Positions 16,035-24,249 of a stretch of DNA of 64,000 nt are shown in pieces. The stretch spans positions 1,438-65,437 of the forward strand of contig DCRZ01000008.1 in the NCBI GenBank assembly GCA_002325375.1, read 5' to 3'. Every line of letters starts with the position of its first letter. Position 1 is the first letter of the stretch. This stretch comes from Rhodospirillaceae bacterium UBA1479. GTDB lineage: Bacteria; Pseudomonadota; Alphaproteobacteria; Rhodospirillales; Casp-alpha2. The position numbers and the translations under genes were made by a program. A model generated the notes under the pieces. It had not been told where the DNA came from. It ran no database searches and saw nothing but the letters and a program-made list of their open reading frames with translations.

Positions 16035-17591
16035 ATGCCGGCCACGCCCTACTACCTGACCACCCCCATCTATTACGTGAACGACGCGCCGCATATCGGC
16101 CATGCGTATACGACCCTGGCCTGTGACGTGCTGGCGCGGTTCAAGCGCCTGGACGGTTACGACGTGAAGTTCCTGACGGGCACGGACGAACACGGCCAGA
16201 AGGTGGAAAAATCGGCCCAGGCCAAGGGCATCGACCCGCAGACCTTCGCCGATCAGGTATCGCAGAATTTCCGCACCCTGGCCGATTTCATGAATTTCAG
16301 CCATGACGATTTCATCCGCACCACGGAACCGCGCCATATCAAGGCCTGTCAGGCGATCTGGCAGCGCATGATCGACGCCGGGGAAATCTACCTGGGCAGC
16401 TATTCCGGTTGGTACGCCGTGCGGGACGAGGCGTTCTACGGCGAGGGCGAACTGACCAAGCGGCCTGACGGCACGCGCGTCGCCCCTTCGGGCGCCGAGG
16501 TCGAATGGGTGGAGGAGCCCAGCTACTTCTTCCGCCTGTCGGCCTGGGAAGACCGCCTGCTGGCGTTCTATGACGCCAATCCGGACTTTATCGCCCCGCC
16601 GAGCCGGCGCAACGAGGTCACCAGCTTCGTCAAGGGCGGCCTGCAGGACTTGTCCGTATCGCGCACCACCTTCAACTGGGGCGTGCCGGTGCCGGGCGAC
16701 GACCAGCATATCTTCTATGTCTGGCTCGACGCCCTGACCAACTACATCTCGGCCCTGGGATATCCGGACGAGCAGGGGGAATTCGCCACCTATTGGCCCT
16801 GCGACCTGCACATGGTCGGCAAGGACATCCTGCGCTTTCACGCGGTTTACTGGCCGGCCTTCCTGATGGCGGCGGGGCTGGAGCCGCCGAAACGCGTGTT
16901 CGCCCACGGCTGGTGGACCAACGAAGGCCAGAAGATTTCCAAATCCGTCGGCAACGTCATCGATCCCATTGATCTGGTTGGAAAATACGGCCTCGACCAG
17001 GTGCGCTATTTCCTGCTGCGTGAGGTTCCGTTCGGCAACGACGGCGATTTTTCCCATTCCGCCATGGTCAACCGGATGAACGGCGAACTGGCCAACGATT
17101 ACGGCAATCTGGCGCAGCGCGTGCTGTCCATGGTTACCAAGAATTGCGGCGGCACGGTGCCGACGCCGGGCGAGTTCACCGACGATGACAAGGCCTTGCT
17201 CGATCCCGCGGCGGCGTTGTTGGGACAGGTGCGGGATGCCCTGGACCGGCAGGCGTTCCACGAGGCGCTGGAGGCCATCTGGACCGTGATCCGCGCAGCC
17301 AACGCCTATGTCGACCATCAGGCCCCCTGGAAGCTGCGTAAGGAAGACCCGGCGCGCATGGCGACGGTGCTATACGTGCTGGCCGAAACCATCCGCCGTC
17401 TGGCGATCCTGACCCAACCCTTCATGCCCGACACCTCGGCCAAGCTGTTGGACCAACTGGCCGTGGCGGCGGATGCCCGCGCCCTCGATCAATTGGCCCC
17501 CGGCGTAGCCCTGACGCCCGGCGCGGCCCTGCCCAAGCCGGAAGGGGTGTTTCCCCGTTTTCAGGACGACGAGACCCAGGGAGCGGCCTAA
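16035..17591 (+). CDS. metG: Methionyl-tRNA synthetase
   Basis: 518 residues from the ATG at 16035; a GTG at 16017 would add six residues. HIGH motif is HIGHAYTT. The WYAVRDEAFY / ELTKRPDG connective region lacks the paired Cys zinc knuckles of the long form. The KMSKS loop is KISKSVGN, and a helical anticodon-binding domain lies at about 365-500. There is no C-terminal tRNA-binding/dimer domain, so this is the short alphaproteobacterial form. Charges tRNA-Met in the cytoplasm. Confidence 0.96.
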   Translation: MPATPYYLTTPIYYVNDAPHIGHAYTTLACDVLARFKRLDGYDVKFLTGTDEHGQKVEKSAQAKGIDPQTFADQVSQNFRTLADFMNFSHDDFIRTTEPRHIKACQAIWQRMIDAGEIYLGSYSGWYAVRDEAFYGEGELTKRPDGTRVAPSGAEVEWVEEPSYFFRLSAWEDRLLAFYDANPDFIAPPSRRNEVTSFVKGGLQDLSVSRTTFNWGVPVPGDDQHIFYVWLDALTNYISALGYPDEQGEFATYWPCDLHMVGKDILRFHAVYWPAFLMAAGLEPPKRVFAHGWWTNEGQKISKSVGNVIDPIDLVGKYGLDQVRYFLLREVPFGNDGDFSHSAMVNRMNGELANDYGNLAQRVLSMVTKNCGGTVPTPGEFTDDDKALLDPAAALLGQVRDALDRQAFHEALEAIWTVIRAANAYVDHQAPWKLRKEDPARMATVLYVLAETIRRLAILTQPFMPDTSAKLLDQLAVAADARALDQLAPGVALTPGAALPKPEGVFPRFQDDETQGAA

Positions 17592-17595
17592 GGCT

Positions 17596-18414
17596 ATGGA
17601 CGGCGCCACCCAACCCTTTCTGGTCGACAGTCACTGTCATCTGGATTTCCCGGATTTCGGGGATGAACTGGACGCCGTGGTGGCGCGGGCGGGCGCGGTC
17701 GGGGTTGCCTATATGGTGACGATCTCGACCCATCTGTCCAAGTTCGACCAGGTCAAGGCCGTGGCCGAGCGGTTCCCGAACATCTTCTGCACCGTCGGCA
17801 TCCATCCGCATCAGGCGGCGACGGAAAAGGTTACCAGCGCCGAGGAATTGACGGAGCTGGCGGCCCATCCCAAGGTCGTCGGGATCGGCGAAACGGGCCT
17901 GGATTTCTATTACGAACGCAGCCCCCGGGACATTCAGGAAACCCAGTTCCGCGCCCATATCAATGCGGCGCGCATGACCGGCCTGCCGCTGATCGTTCAT
18001 ACCCGCGACGCCGACGACGATACGCTCCGGGTGATGGACGAGGAATACCGCGCGGGCGGGCCGTTTCCGGGCCTGATCCACTGCTTTTCCGCCGGGCCCG
18101 AAGTTGCGGAAAAGGCCGTTGAGATGGGGCTCTACATCTCCATTTCCGGCATCGTCACCTTCAAGACCGCCGAGGGCCTGCGCGACACGGTGAAGGACGT
18201 GCCGCTCGACCGGCTCTTGGTCGAAACGGACTCGCCCTTCCTGGCCCCGGTGCCGGAGCGCGGCAAGCGCAACGAGCCCGCCTTCACCGCCCTGACCGCC
18301 GCCAAGGTCGCGGAACTCAAGGGGATTTCCCCGGACGATCTTGCCCTGCGCACGACCGACAACTTCTTCACCCTGTTCACCAAGGCCGCGGCCGCGGTGC
18401 GGGGCGAGGGGTAG
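17596..18414 (+). CDS. tatD: TatD family metal-dependent hydrolase
   Basis: 272 residues. Metal-binding motifs of the TatD amidohydrolase fold are visible in order: DSHCHLD at the N-terminus, GIGETGLDFYY near residue 97, IVHTRDADDD near 137, LIHCFSAG near 160, and ETDSPFLAP near 215. Members are Mg-dependent 3'-5' exonucleases/DNases acting in DNA repair and nucleic-acid turnover. It starts 5 bp after metG, a linkage found across bacteria, and is followed by the MBL hydrolase 10 bp later. Confidence 0.94.
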   Translation: MDGATQPFLVDSHCHLDFPDFGDELDAVVARAGAVGVAYMVTISTHLSKFDQVKAVAERFPNIFCTVGIHPHQAATEKVTSAEELTELAAHPKVVGIGETGLDFYYERSPRDIQETQFRAHINAARMTGLPLIVHTRDADDDTLRVMDEEYRAGGPFPGLIHCFSAGPEVAEKAVEMGLYISISGIVTFKTAEGLRDTVKDVPLDRLLVETDSPFLAPVPERGKRNEPAFTALTAAKVAELKGISPDDLALRTTDNFFTLFTKAAAAVRGEG

Positions 18415-18423
18415 GGGACGGAA

Positions 18424-19206
18424 ATGAAGGTCACGATCCTGGGCTCGGGGGCCTCCAGCGGGGTTCCCTCGATCGAGGCCGGATGGGGGGATTGCGATCC
18501 GAAAAACCCCAAGAACCGCCGCACAAGGCCGTCGATCCTGATCGAAAAAGCCGGCAAACGGCTGTTGATCGACACCGCGCCCGATTTCCGTGAACAGATG
18601 TTACGTGCCGGCGTGCAGCATTTGGACGGTCTGGTCCTGACCCATGGTCATGCGGACCATCTGCACGGCATTGACGATATCCGCAGCATCAACCGCGCCA
18701 TGGGGGCCGCCATTCCGCTATGGACCGACGCGGAAACCCTGGCGTCGGTTCAGGAACGCTTCGCCTATGTCCTGGCGCCGCTGCATGCCGGTACGGAGCA
18801 TTATTACAAGCCGACACTGACGCCCAACGTCTATGAGGCCGGCACGCCGTTCACCGCCGGCGGTATCGACGGCCTGGCGTTCGAACAGGATCACGGCTTT
18901 TCGACCACCCACGGGCTGCGTTTCGGGCCGCTGGCCTATACCACCGACCTCGTACGTATGACGGATGCCGGCGTGGAAGCCGTGCGGGGAGTGCACACCT
19001 GGATCGTCGGCGTGTTCGCCTGGCAGCCGCATCCGACGCATCTGCATGTCGACGCCGCGCTTGAACTGTGGGAGCGCATCCAGCCCCAGCGCATGGTCAT
19101 CACCCACATGAGCCCGCGCATCGACTACGACGCGCTCATGGCCTATGTGCCCGAGGGGGTGGAGGTGGCCTATGACGGCATGGAATTGGATGTGCCCGAC
19201 GCCTGA
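18424..19206 (+). CDS. MBL-fold metallo-hydrolase (PhnP-like)
   Basis: 260 residues. GSGASSGVPS opens the metallo-beta-lactamase fold. THGHADHLHGIDD carries the metal-binding HxHxDH motif, and later ligands are in YTTDLV and VITHMSPR. WGDCDPKNPKNRRTRPS is the Cys/Arg segment shared with PhnP-like phosphodiesterases. The substrate is not known; cyclic phosphodiesters are a family-based guess. Last gene of the plus-strand housekeeping run. Confidence 0.9.
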   Translation: MKVTILGSGASSGVPSIEAGWGDCDPKNPKNRRTRPSILIEKAGKRLLIDTAPDFREQMLRAGVQHLDGLVLTHGHADHLHGIDDIRSINRAMGAAIPLWTDAETLASVQERFAYVLAPLHAGTEHYYKPTLTPNVYEAGTPFTAGGIDGLAFEQDHGFSTTHGLRFGPLAYTTDLVRMTDAGVEAVRGVHTWIVGVFAWQPHPTHLHVDAALELWERIQPQRMVITHMSPRIDYDALMAYVPEGVEVAYDGMELDVPDA

Positions 19207-19270
19207 TCGGCGGGGCGATCGAGATTTGCAGGAGAGAGAGGGGCTGCCATGGTGAAGTAAGCCTCATGCC

Positions 19271-20218
19271 CTAATTGCAGATTTTTGACGTGTCCCATTT
19301 GGCGCTAAATTGAATTTGGCCACTGCCTTCAACAATTATGCCGATACCAGCAGACAGCGACGCCGAGACAGAGATTTCGTCCGGCACCACCGATTGCCCG
19401 CATGCGAGATCTTTGGCGGAGCTGAGCATTTTTTTGCCGAACTCTCTGAGAAACTCGGCTCGAGGAATTGGAATTACGTCTAACGCGCCATTGCTCGCAA
19501 CTTCTTCAGGTGCGAATGATTCATAGCCGATTGGAACTGTGTAGCTTTTGATTCTCGGATCTGATGGAAGCGCCTTTTCCCAGATCGGAGCGGTCGTGCC
19601 ATTAAAGGCGATTAATGCATGACCGTCTTCATCGCTGGCCAAATTGACGAGAGATCCTTTTTCGAAAACTGCCTTGGCTTTGACGCCTCCTTTTTCAAGG
19701 GCGCTCTTAAAGTCTTCGAATGTTTGAACGTTGGTAGATTCAATTGGAACCGTGGACTTAAAAACGATGCCTTTGACGGCCTGAACTCTCAGTCCAACGT
19801 TTTCTTGGACGATTTTCTGCCATTTTTGTTTCTCGGCTTCCGGAAAAATAGCGACCGTCTCTCCCTTCGAATTCGACACTTCATAGTGTCGGGCATCGCT
19901 GAAGAGGTTCTGAAACGTTACCCCTTTGCTGGCGAGTATCTGGACTTCCTTTATCGAACCCGCCTGAAGCGCTGACGCCACTTTTCCTCCAAATTTGTAG
20001 GGTAAGTCTGTCGCAGTCCATATGAAGCTCAGTTTTGGTTTTTGTTTTGTCGGGATGAAATAGAAGCTTAGGTCGCCGCTCGGTTTCACCAGCACTTTCA
20101 CGTCACCCTCGACCCCGCCGAGGCTTTGGGGCGGTTGATCTGAGGCGAATGCACCTGCAGAGTAGGTGAGTGTCATGACGGCAAGTGACAGAGCAGCGAG
20201 TTTTGAATTGGGGTGCAT
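19271..20218 (-). CDS. Secreted protein of unknown function with Trypco1-like C-terminus
   Basis: 315 residues from the ATG at 20218, which opens a clean signal peptide (SKLAALSLAVMTLTYSAGAFA). Longer readings upstream lack this. The mature protein has a beta-rich N-terminal half with Lys-rich segments and no recognised enzyme motif. The last 50 residues form a helix (FLREFGKKMLSSAKDL) followed by a beta-hairpin, VVPDEISVSASLSAG... ending FSAKWD. This pattern resembles the trypsin-co-occurring domain 1 (PDEVEVEFG...AEAG...LTW). Base composition is clearly more AT-rich than the neighbours, suggesting transfer. Function unknown and family match unconfirmed. Confidence 0.7.
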   Translation of the reverse strand: MHPNSKLAALSLAVMTLTYSAGAFASDQPPQSLGGVEGDVKVLVKPSGDLSFYFIPTKQKPKLSFIWTATDLPYKFGGKVASALQAGSIKEVQILASKGVTFQNLFSDARHYEVSNSKGETVAIFPEAEKQKWQKIVQENVGLRVQAVKGIVFKSTVPIESTNVQTFEDFKSALEKGGVKAKAVFEKGSLVNLASDEDGHALIAFNGTTAPIWEKALPSDPRIKSYTVPIGYESFAPEEVASNGALDVIPIPRAEFLREFGKKMLSSAKDLACGQSVVPDEISVSASLSAGIGIIVEGSGQIQFSAKWDTSKICN

Positions 20219-20698
20219 ATGGTTAAGCCTCTTTCCGTCGTCTCTTGCGCAGATAGTTCGGTAAGGCCGTGTCGAGGGCATGAATGTTTTACGCCTTATC
20301 TCATACCATAAATTGCTGCTTTCCCCGCGAGGATGTTTATCGAATAGGGAGTCTGCCAACCGCCAAATCTGACACTTGAGTATTTCAGATTGAATTCGAT
20401 AGACCATTATAAATGTTTGTTTTTTTTAGGTTAATAAATATTTTCCATAATATACATTATGCGATAAATCATGAAGGGCGAATGGGGGCTACGGGTCATG
20501 CCGTGCCCCCTTATCTCTGGCCCAAAAGATCAAAATGTCGCCGCCGCAACCCGGCCGCCGTCGCCACCGTCGATGACCGTCGAGGTGCGCGCTTCATCAG
20601 CCGCGTCCCGAATCATGTGTCACTTGGTCGTCAGTACCAGCGCCTTCACAGATGCCGCCGTGTGACAGCCAAGCCGATGGCGAGCGCCCAACGACGCG
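20219..20698. other. Non-coding, partly AT-rich gap
   Basis: About 480 bases without a convincing gene. 20320-20480 is markedly AT-rich (runs such as TTTTTTTAGGTTAATAAATA) and may hold the promoter of the secreted protein gene. 20490-20698 returns to the local GC level, and no known element was recognised. A plus-strand frame at 20413-20742 has no protein-like character. Confidence 0.5.
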
Positions 20699-21805
20699 TT
20701 ACGTGGGAGATAGCGAAAACGTCAGCTTGGTGCTTTCGGTGAAAATCCCTCCCCGGTCGCCTGGCGTCAGGTCGCCGTAGCGCGGCTCAAACACCGGCGG
20801 CAGCGGCCGGCCGATGTCGGGCGCCAGCCAGAGGCGCAACAGATGCCGCCGGTTTTCGATCTCCGGCCAATCCTCGTAATCCGTGCGCGAATGCAGGATC
20901 TGGTGATTGTGCAGCAGCTGGATATCGCCCGGCAGGAAATCCATGGAAAGGTAGAATTCCGGGTCGTTGCACAGCGTATCCAGGTAGTCCATGGCCTCGG
21001 TCTCGAGGGCCGTCAGACGGCGCGCCTCGGGAAACAGCTCCTGGGCCGAGCGGATGTACTGTCCCACGTACATCGTCGTCAGATGGCCGGCGTGCCAATT
21101 GAACACGGGCACGTCGAACCAGGGCTTCATCCCCGGCGGTATTTCACCGCGGCGGTCGGTGGGAAAGGCGTTGAACAGCGCCCGCCACAGGTCGGGCCGC
21201 CGTTCGCGGATCACGTCGTGCAGGGTCACGGAGCTGACGATGCGGCTGGCGCCGCCGGATTTCGCCGTTTTCAGGCAGAGCAGCCCGACGATATCGACGC
21301 TGTCCGTATGGAATTCGAGACCGCGGTTGGTCTGATAGTACCGCGTGGTCGGGTCCTTGATGTTCCGCCCGATGTCGCGCACGTGGCCCAGCAGATGCCC
21401 CTTGGCGTTGCTGGGCCGGAAACCGCCGATGTAGGCCCCCAGGCCGAGGTAGCCGATCGCCGATTCCGTGACGCTGTAACGATCGACCGGAAACCCGCGC
21501 AGCAGCACGAAGCCGCGTCCGTTGACGACCTCGTCGCGCAGTTTCTTCAGGCGCGGCCCCAGGGTCGGAAGATGGAAGGTCTCGGGCCCGATATCCGCCA
21601 TACCCAGGTCGTTGGCCTGATGGGCGCGGATGGCCGCGTCGATTTCGGCGACCTCGCCCTCGGTCAGGTGTTCGATCCAGACGCCGGATGCCGCCATGTC
21701 CGGGCCCCGCCAGGCGCCGGGGCCGCCGACCGGCCCGGGGGTCAGGTCAGGCGATGTCACGTCGGCCGCCGTGTCGACGGTGTCTTTGAGGGCAATGTTC
21801 GTCAT
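20699..21805 (-). CDS. TauD/TfdA family Fe(II)/2-oxoglutarate dioxygenase
   Basis: 368 residues. ATG at 21805 follows GGGAG at 7 nt. The core is a double-stranded beta-helix. The iron ligands are probably His and Asp of FHTDSVD and the distal His of LLHNHQILHSRTDY, and the 2-oxoglutarate-binding Arg is in NRRHLLRLWL. Family members hydroxylate small acids, taurine-type sulfonates, carnitine precursors or amino-acid derivatives; the substrate cannot be told from sequence. Divergent from the LysR gene, which probably controls it. Confidence 0.9.
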   Translation of the reverse strand: MTNIALKDTVDTAADVTSPDLTPGPVGGPGAWRGPDMAASGVWIEHLTEGEVAEIDAAIRAHQANDLGMADIGPETFHLPTLGPRLKKLRDEVVNGRGFVLLRGFPVDRYSVTESAIGYLGLGAYIGGFRPSNAKGHLLGHVRDIGRNIKDPTTRYYQTNRGLEFHTDSVDIVGLLCLKTAKSGGASRIVSSVTLHDVIRERRPDLWRALFNAFPTDRRGEIPPGMKPWFDVPVFNWHAGHLTTMYVGQYIRSAQELFPEARRLTALETEAMDYLDTLCNDPEFYLSMDFLPGDIQLLHNHQILHSRTDYEDWPEIENRRHLLRLWLAPDIGRPLPPVFEPRYGDLTPGDRGGIFTESTKLTFSLSPT

Positions 21806-21903
21806 GGTTCACTCCCGCAAGTTGTTGGCGGAAACACCATCAAGTTTGATCAGTTATTTGTCTATTTTGTTTTTTTAATTGATTGATATATTTCATATAT
21901 GAA
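21806..21903. promoter_or_regulatory. Divergent tauD-like/lysR control region
   Basis: A 93-bp AT-rich intergenic region. The palindrome TTCATATATGAA at 21892-21903 overlaps the LysR start codon, and a TTGATCA-type sequence lies at 21846-21852. This is where a LysR protein would be expected to bind and act on both genes. No clear ribosome binding site precedes the LysR ATG. Confidence 0.45.
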
Positions 21904-22864
21904 TAACAACATCACCCTGCGCCAACTGCGGGCCTTTCTCGCGGTCGTGGAACACGGCAGCTTCACCAAGGCGGCGGCCGTGCTCAACATGACGCAATCG
22001 GCGCTGACCAATTCCGTGAAGAATCTGGAACTGGAACTGGGGCTGCGGCTGTTCGACCGCACCACCCGGCATGTCGAGCCGACGGCCCACGGCCGGCAGT
22101 TCGCCATCGTTGCCCGCCGCTTCACCGAAGACCTGGAGCGCGGCATGGACGACCTTCGCGCCCATGTGGACCGCCAACAGGGCCTGGTCGTGGTCGGTGC
22201 GACGGCGACGATGATCACCTCGGTCCTGATCCCGGCGATCAAGGACATGGCCGTCCGGTATCCGGGAATCCGCGTGCGGATCATCGAGATCCTGACGGCG
22301 GAGGCGGTCGAGCGCGTCCGCGCCGGCGACATGGATCTGGCATTCACCACCATCGCCCTCCCCGATGCGGATTTCGACGCCACGCCGGTGATGCGCGACG
22401 CCTTCCACCTCGTCTGTCCGCCGGGGCATCCCCTGGCGGCGCACCAAGGCCCCCTCGCCTGGGACGTGTTCACCGACCATGCGGCCGTGGGCATGTCCGG
22501 CGAAAGCGGCATCCGGGGCATTCTCAAGGAACATGCGGCAGGCCAGCTTGCGGTCAGCGGGCTGGCCTACGAGGTATCGTCGGTTTGGGGGCTGATCCGC
22601 ATGGTGCGCGACGGGCTGGGGATCGCGGCGGTGCCGGGTCTGGTGGCCCAGGCCATGGCGGCGGAAGGCATCCCCGGGTTCCGGCTGGCGCCGCCCATCC
22701 ACCGCACGGTGTCCCTGATCACGCGCGCGGGGCGGTCGCCGACGCCGGCCGCCGGCACCCTGGTGTCGGCGGCGTTGGCGCAACTACGGAACGTGCAAAG
22801 CGACGGGATCGAGATCCCGGTGACCGAGGAGCAGTTGTCCGCGCGGGGCTTCTCTGCGGGATAG
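21899..22864 (+). CDS. LysR family transcriptional regulator
   Basis: 321 residues. The winged helix-turn-helix is at about residues 5-64 (LRQLRAFLAVVEHGSFTKAA...SQSALTNSVKNLE-type motif). An effector-binding domain follows at about 92-300 with the typical IRVRIIEILTAEAVERVRAGDMDLAF segment. Likely activator of the divergent dioxygenase gene in response to a pathway metabolite. The start lacks a clear Shine-Dalgarno sequence and may be leaderless. It converges with the VOC gene, 5 bp apart. Confidence 0.92.
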   Translation: MNNNITLRQLRAFLAVVEHGSFTKAAAVLNMTQSALTNSVKNLELELGLRLFDRTTRHVEPTAHGRQFAIVARRFTEDLERGMDDLRAHVDRQQGLVVVGATATMITSVLIPAIKDMAVRYPGIRVRIIEILTAEAVERVRAGDMDLAFTTIALPDADFDATPVMRDAFHLVCPPGHPLAAHQGPLAWDVFTDHAAVGMSGESGIRGILKEHAAGQLAVSGLAYEVSSVWGLIRMVRDGLGIAAVPGLVAQAMAAEGIPGFRLAPPIHRTVSLITRAGRSPTPAAGTLVSAALAQLRNVQSDGIEIPVTEEQLSARGFSAG

Positions 22865-22869
22865 CCGCC

Positions 22870-23256
22870 TCACCCGCCCTCGGCCGGAAGAAACGTCGCC
22901 GCCTCGATCTTGTTGCCGTCGGGATCGCGGATGAAGGCCGCGAAATACGGCCCCGTGGCGGCCTGCCGCAGGCCGGGCGCGCCGTCGTCCGCGCCGCCGT
23001 GGGTCAGGGCCGCCGCGTGGAACGCGATGACCGCGTCCTGGGTGCGGGCGCGCAGGCAGACGTGCATGCCCGTGTCAGCGCCCGCCGCCGCCATACCCGG
23101 CCGCGCATTGAGCCAGAATTCCGGATAGCGCTTGCCGAAGCCGACCGTATGCGGCCGGTCGACCAGCCGCGTCAGGCCGAGCGGCGCCAGAACGGCTTCG
23201 TAGAACGCCGCGCCGGCGGCAAGGTCCGAGACGGGGATGGAGATATGGTCGATCAT
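22870..23256 (-). CDS. VOC family (glyoxalase/dioxygenase-like) protein
   Basis: 128 residues: one pair of beta-alpha-beta-beta-beta modules. MIDHISIPVSDLAAGAAFYEAVLAPLG-type opening carries the first metal His, and FIRDPDGNKIEAATF near the end is the classic DPdGN-E motif. Members include glyoxalase I, fosfomycin-resistance proteins and ring-cleavage enzymes, so the reaction is open. It shares its strand with the downstream side of the RpiR gene, 14 bp apart, and may be co-transcribed with it. Confidence 0.88.
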   Translation of the reverse strand: MIDHISIPVSDLAAGAAFYEAVLAPLGLTRLVDRPHTVGFGKRYPEFWLNARPGMAAAGADTGMHVCLRARTQDAVIAFHAAALTHGGADDGAPGLRQAATGPYFAAFIRDPDGNKIEAATFLPAEGG

Positions 23257-23270
23257 GGCAAGCCCCTCTC

Positions 23271-24176
23271 CTACCCGCCATCAACATAGATGCCGAGCAT
23301 CTGCCGCCGTTCATGGAAGCGTTCGATGCTCTCGACCGCGGACGCCGGCGCCTGCGCGATGACGAAGGCCATCAGCGTCTCGAAAAAGGCGTGGATGGCC
23401 AGGGTCGAGGAAAAGAACTGTGGGGTTTCCGTCGGCAGCACGAAACGGTGCTTGGCGGTCTGGAAGATGGGAGCCGCGGGCGTATCGGAGATCGCCATGA
23501 CCGTCATGCCCATCCGGTCGGCGAGGTCGACGGCTTCGATCACTTCGCGGCGGAACGGCTTGATGGTCATGGCGATCAGGAGATCGCCCTCCTCCGCCTG
23601 AACCAGGCCATCGACCGGCAAGGCGGCGTCACTGGGAATCGCCCGGACCGTGTCCAGCGCCATGCTGGCGAGGTAGGCGAAATTTCGCGCCAGCGCGCTG
23701 CCCACACCCACACCCAGGACGTAGGTCATGCGGGCCTGCACGATGTCCTGCGCCGCCGATTGCATGTTCGCTGCATCGCAGGAAGAAAACATCTGCTCGA
23801 TATTGGCCAGGGAACTGGCGGCCATGTCCCCGTAAAGGCCCGAGAGCTCTCCCTTTTGCGGCAAGGATTGCAGCCAGCGCGCCCGGTCGGGAAAGTCGGC
23901 CTGACGGTGGCGCAGTTCCTCGCGGAAAACCGTGCGAAAGTCATCATACCCGCCGAACCCGGCGGACCGGGCCATGCGGACGAAGGTGTTGGGTTTCACC
24001 CCCGCGGCCACCGCCATTTCGCGGATGGAACAAATGCCGATCTCGTTGGGGTTTTCCAACACGTAAGCAGCGGCCTTGCGGACCTCGCCCGGCAGCGTCG
24101 GCAGGATGTCGGCAACGGCATCAAGGACGGCGCGTGGCGAGGACGTCTCCAGATATTGTACATTCGTTTGATTCAT
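23271..24176 (-). CDS. MurR/RpiR family transcriptional regulator
   Basis: 301 residues from the ATG at 24176. The earlier in-frame start would extend into the neighbouring gene's control region. An N-terminal HTH_6 domain (about 15-95, with CSIREMAVAAGVKPNTFVRMA) is followed by a SIS sugar-isomerase fold at about 135-270 (YVLGVGVGSALARNFAYLA, DLLIAMTIKPFRREV). SIS domains sense phosphosugars or related metabolites. Divergently placed against the aminotransferase/amidase operon, which it probably represses through the inverted repeat between them. Confidence 0.9.
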   Translation of the reverse strand: MNQTNVQYLETSSPRAVLDAVADILPTLPGEVRKAAAYVLENPNEIGICSIREMAVAAGVKPNTFVRMARSAGFGGYDDFRTVFREELRHRQADFPDRARWLQSLPQKGELSGLYGDMAASSLANIEQMFSSCDAANMQSAAQDIVQARMTYVLGVGVGSALARNFAYLASMALDTVRAIPSDAALPVDGLVQAEEGDLLIAMTIKPFRREVIEAVDLADRMGMTVMAISDTPAAPIFQTAKHRFVLPTETPQFFSSTLAIHAFFETLMAFVIAQAPASAVESIERFHERRQMLGIYVDGG

Positions 24177-24178
24177 TG

Positions 24179-24212
24179 TTGACAGTGATACATTTGTACC
24201 ATTAGCTGTCAA
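24179..24212. promoter_or_regulatory. Nested inverted repeat, candidate RpiR operator
   Basis: The outer arms TTGACAG (24179-24185) and CTGTCAA (24206-24212) are perfect complements 20 bp apart. They enclose the near-palindrome TACATTTGTA at 24189-24198. The site lies in the 73-bp space between the RpiR and aminotransferase start codons, next to both. Confidence 0.5.
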
Positions 24213-24249
24213 GCCAAAGCATCCCCCCACCCATCCAGGAAACATCATC

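Noticed and set aside
15687..17318. 543-codon minus-strand frame opposite holB and metG
   Set aside because: Antisense shadow; metG has HIGH and KISKS motifs in the plus frame.
20413..20742. 109-codon plus-strand frame beside the dioxygenase gene
   Set aside because: Starts in an AT-rich stretch and changes character midway. Overlaps the 3' end of the real dioxygenase gene.
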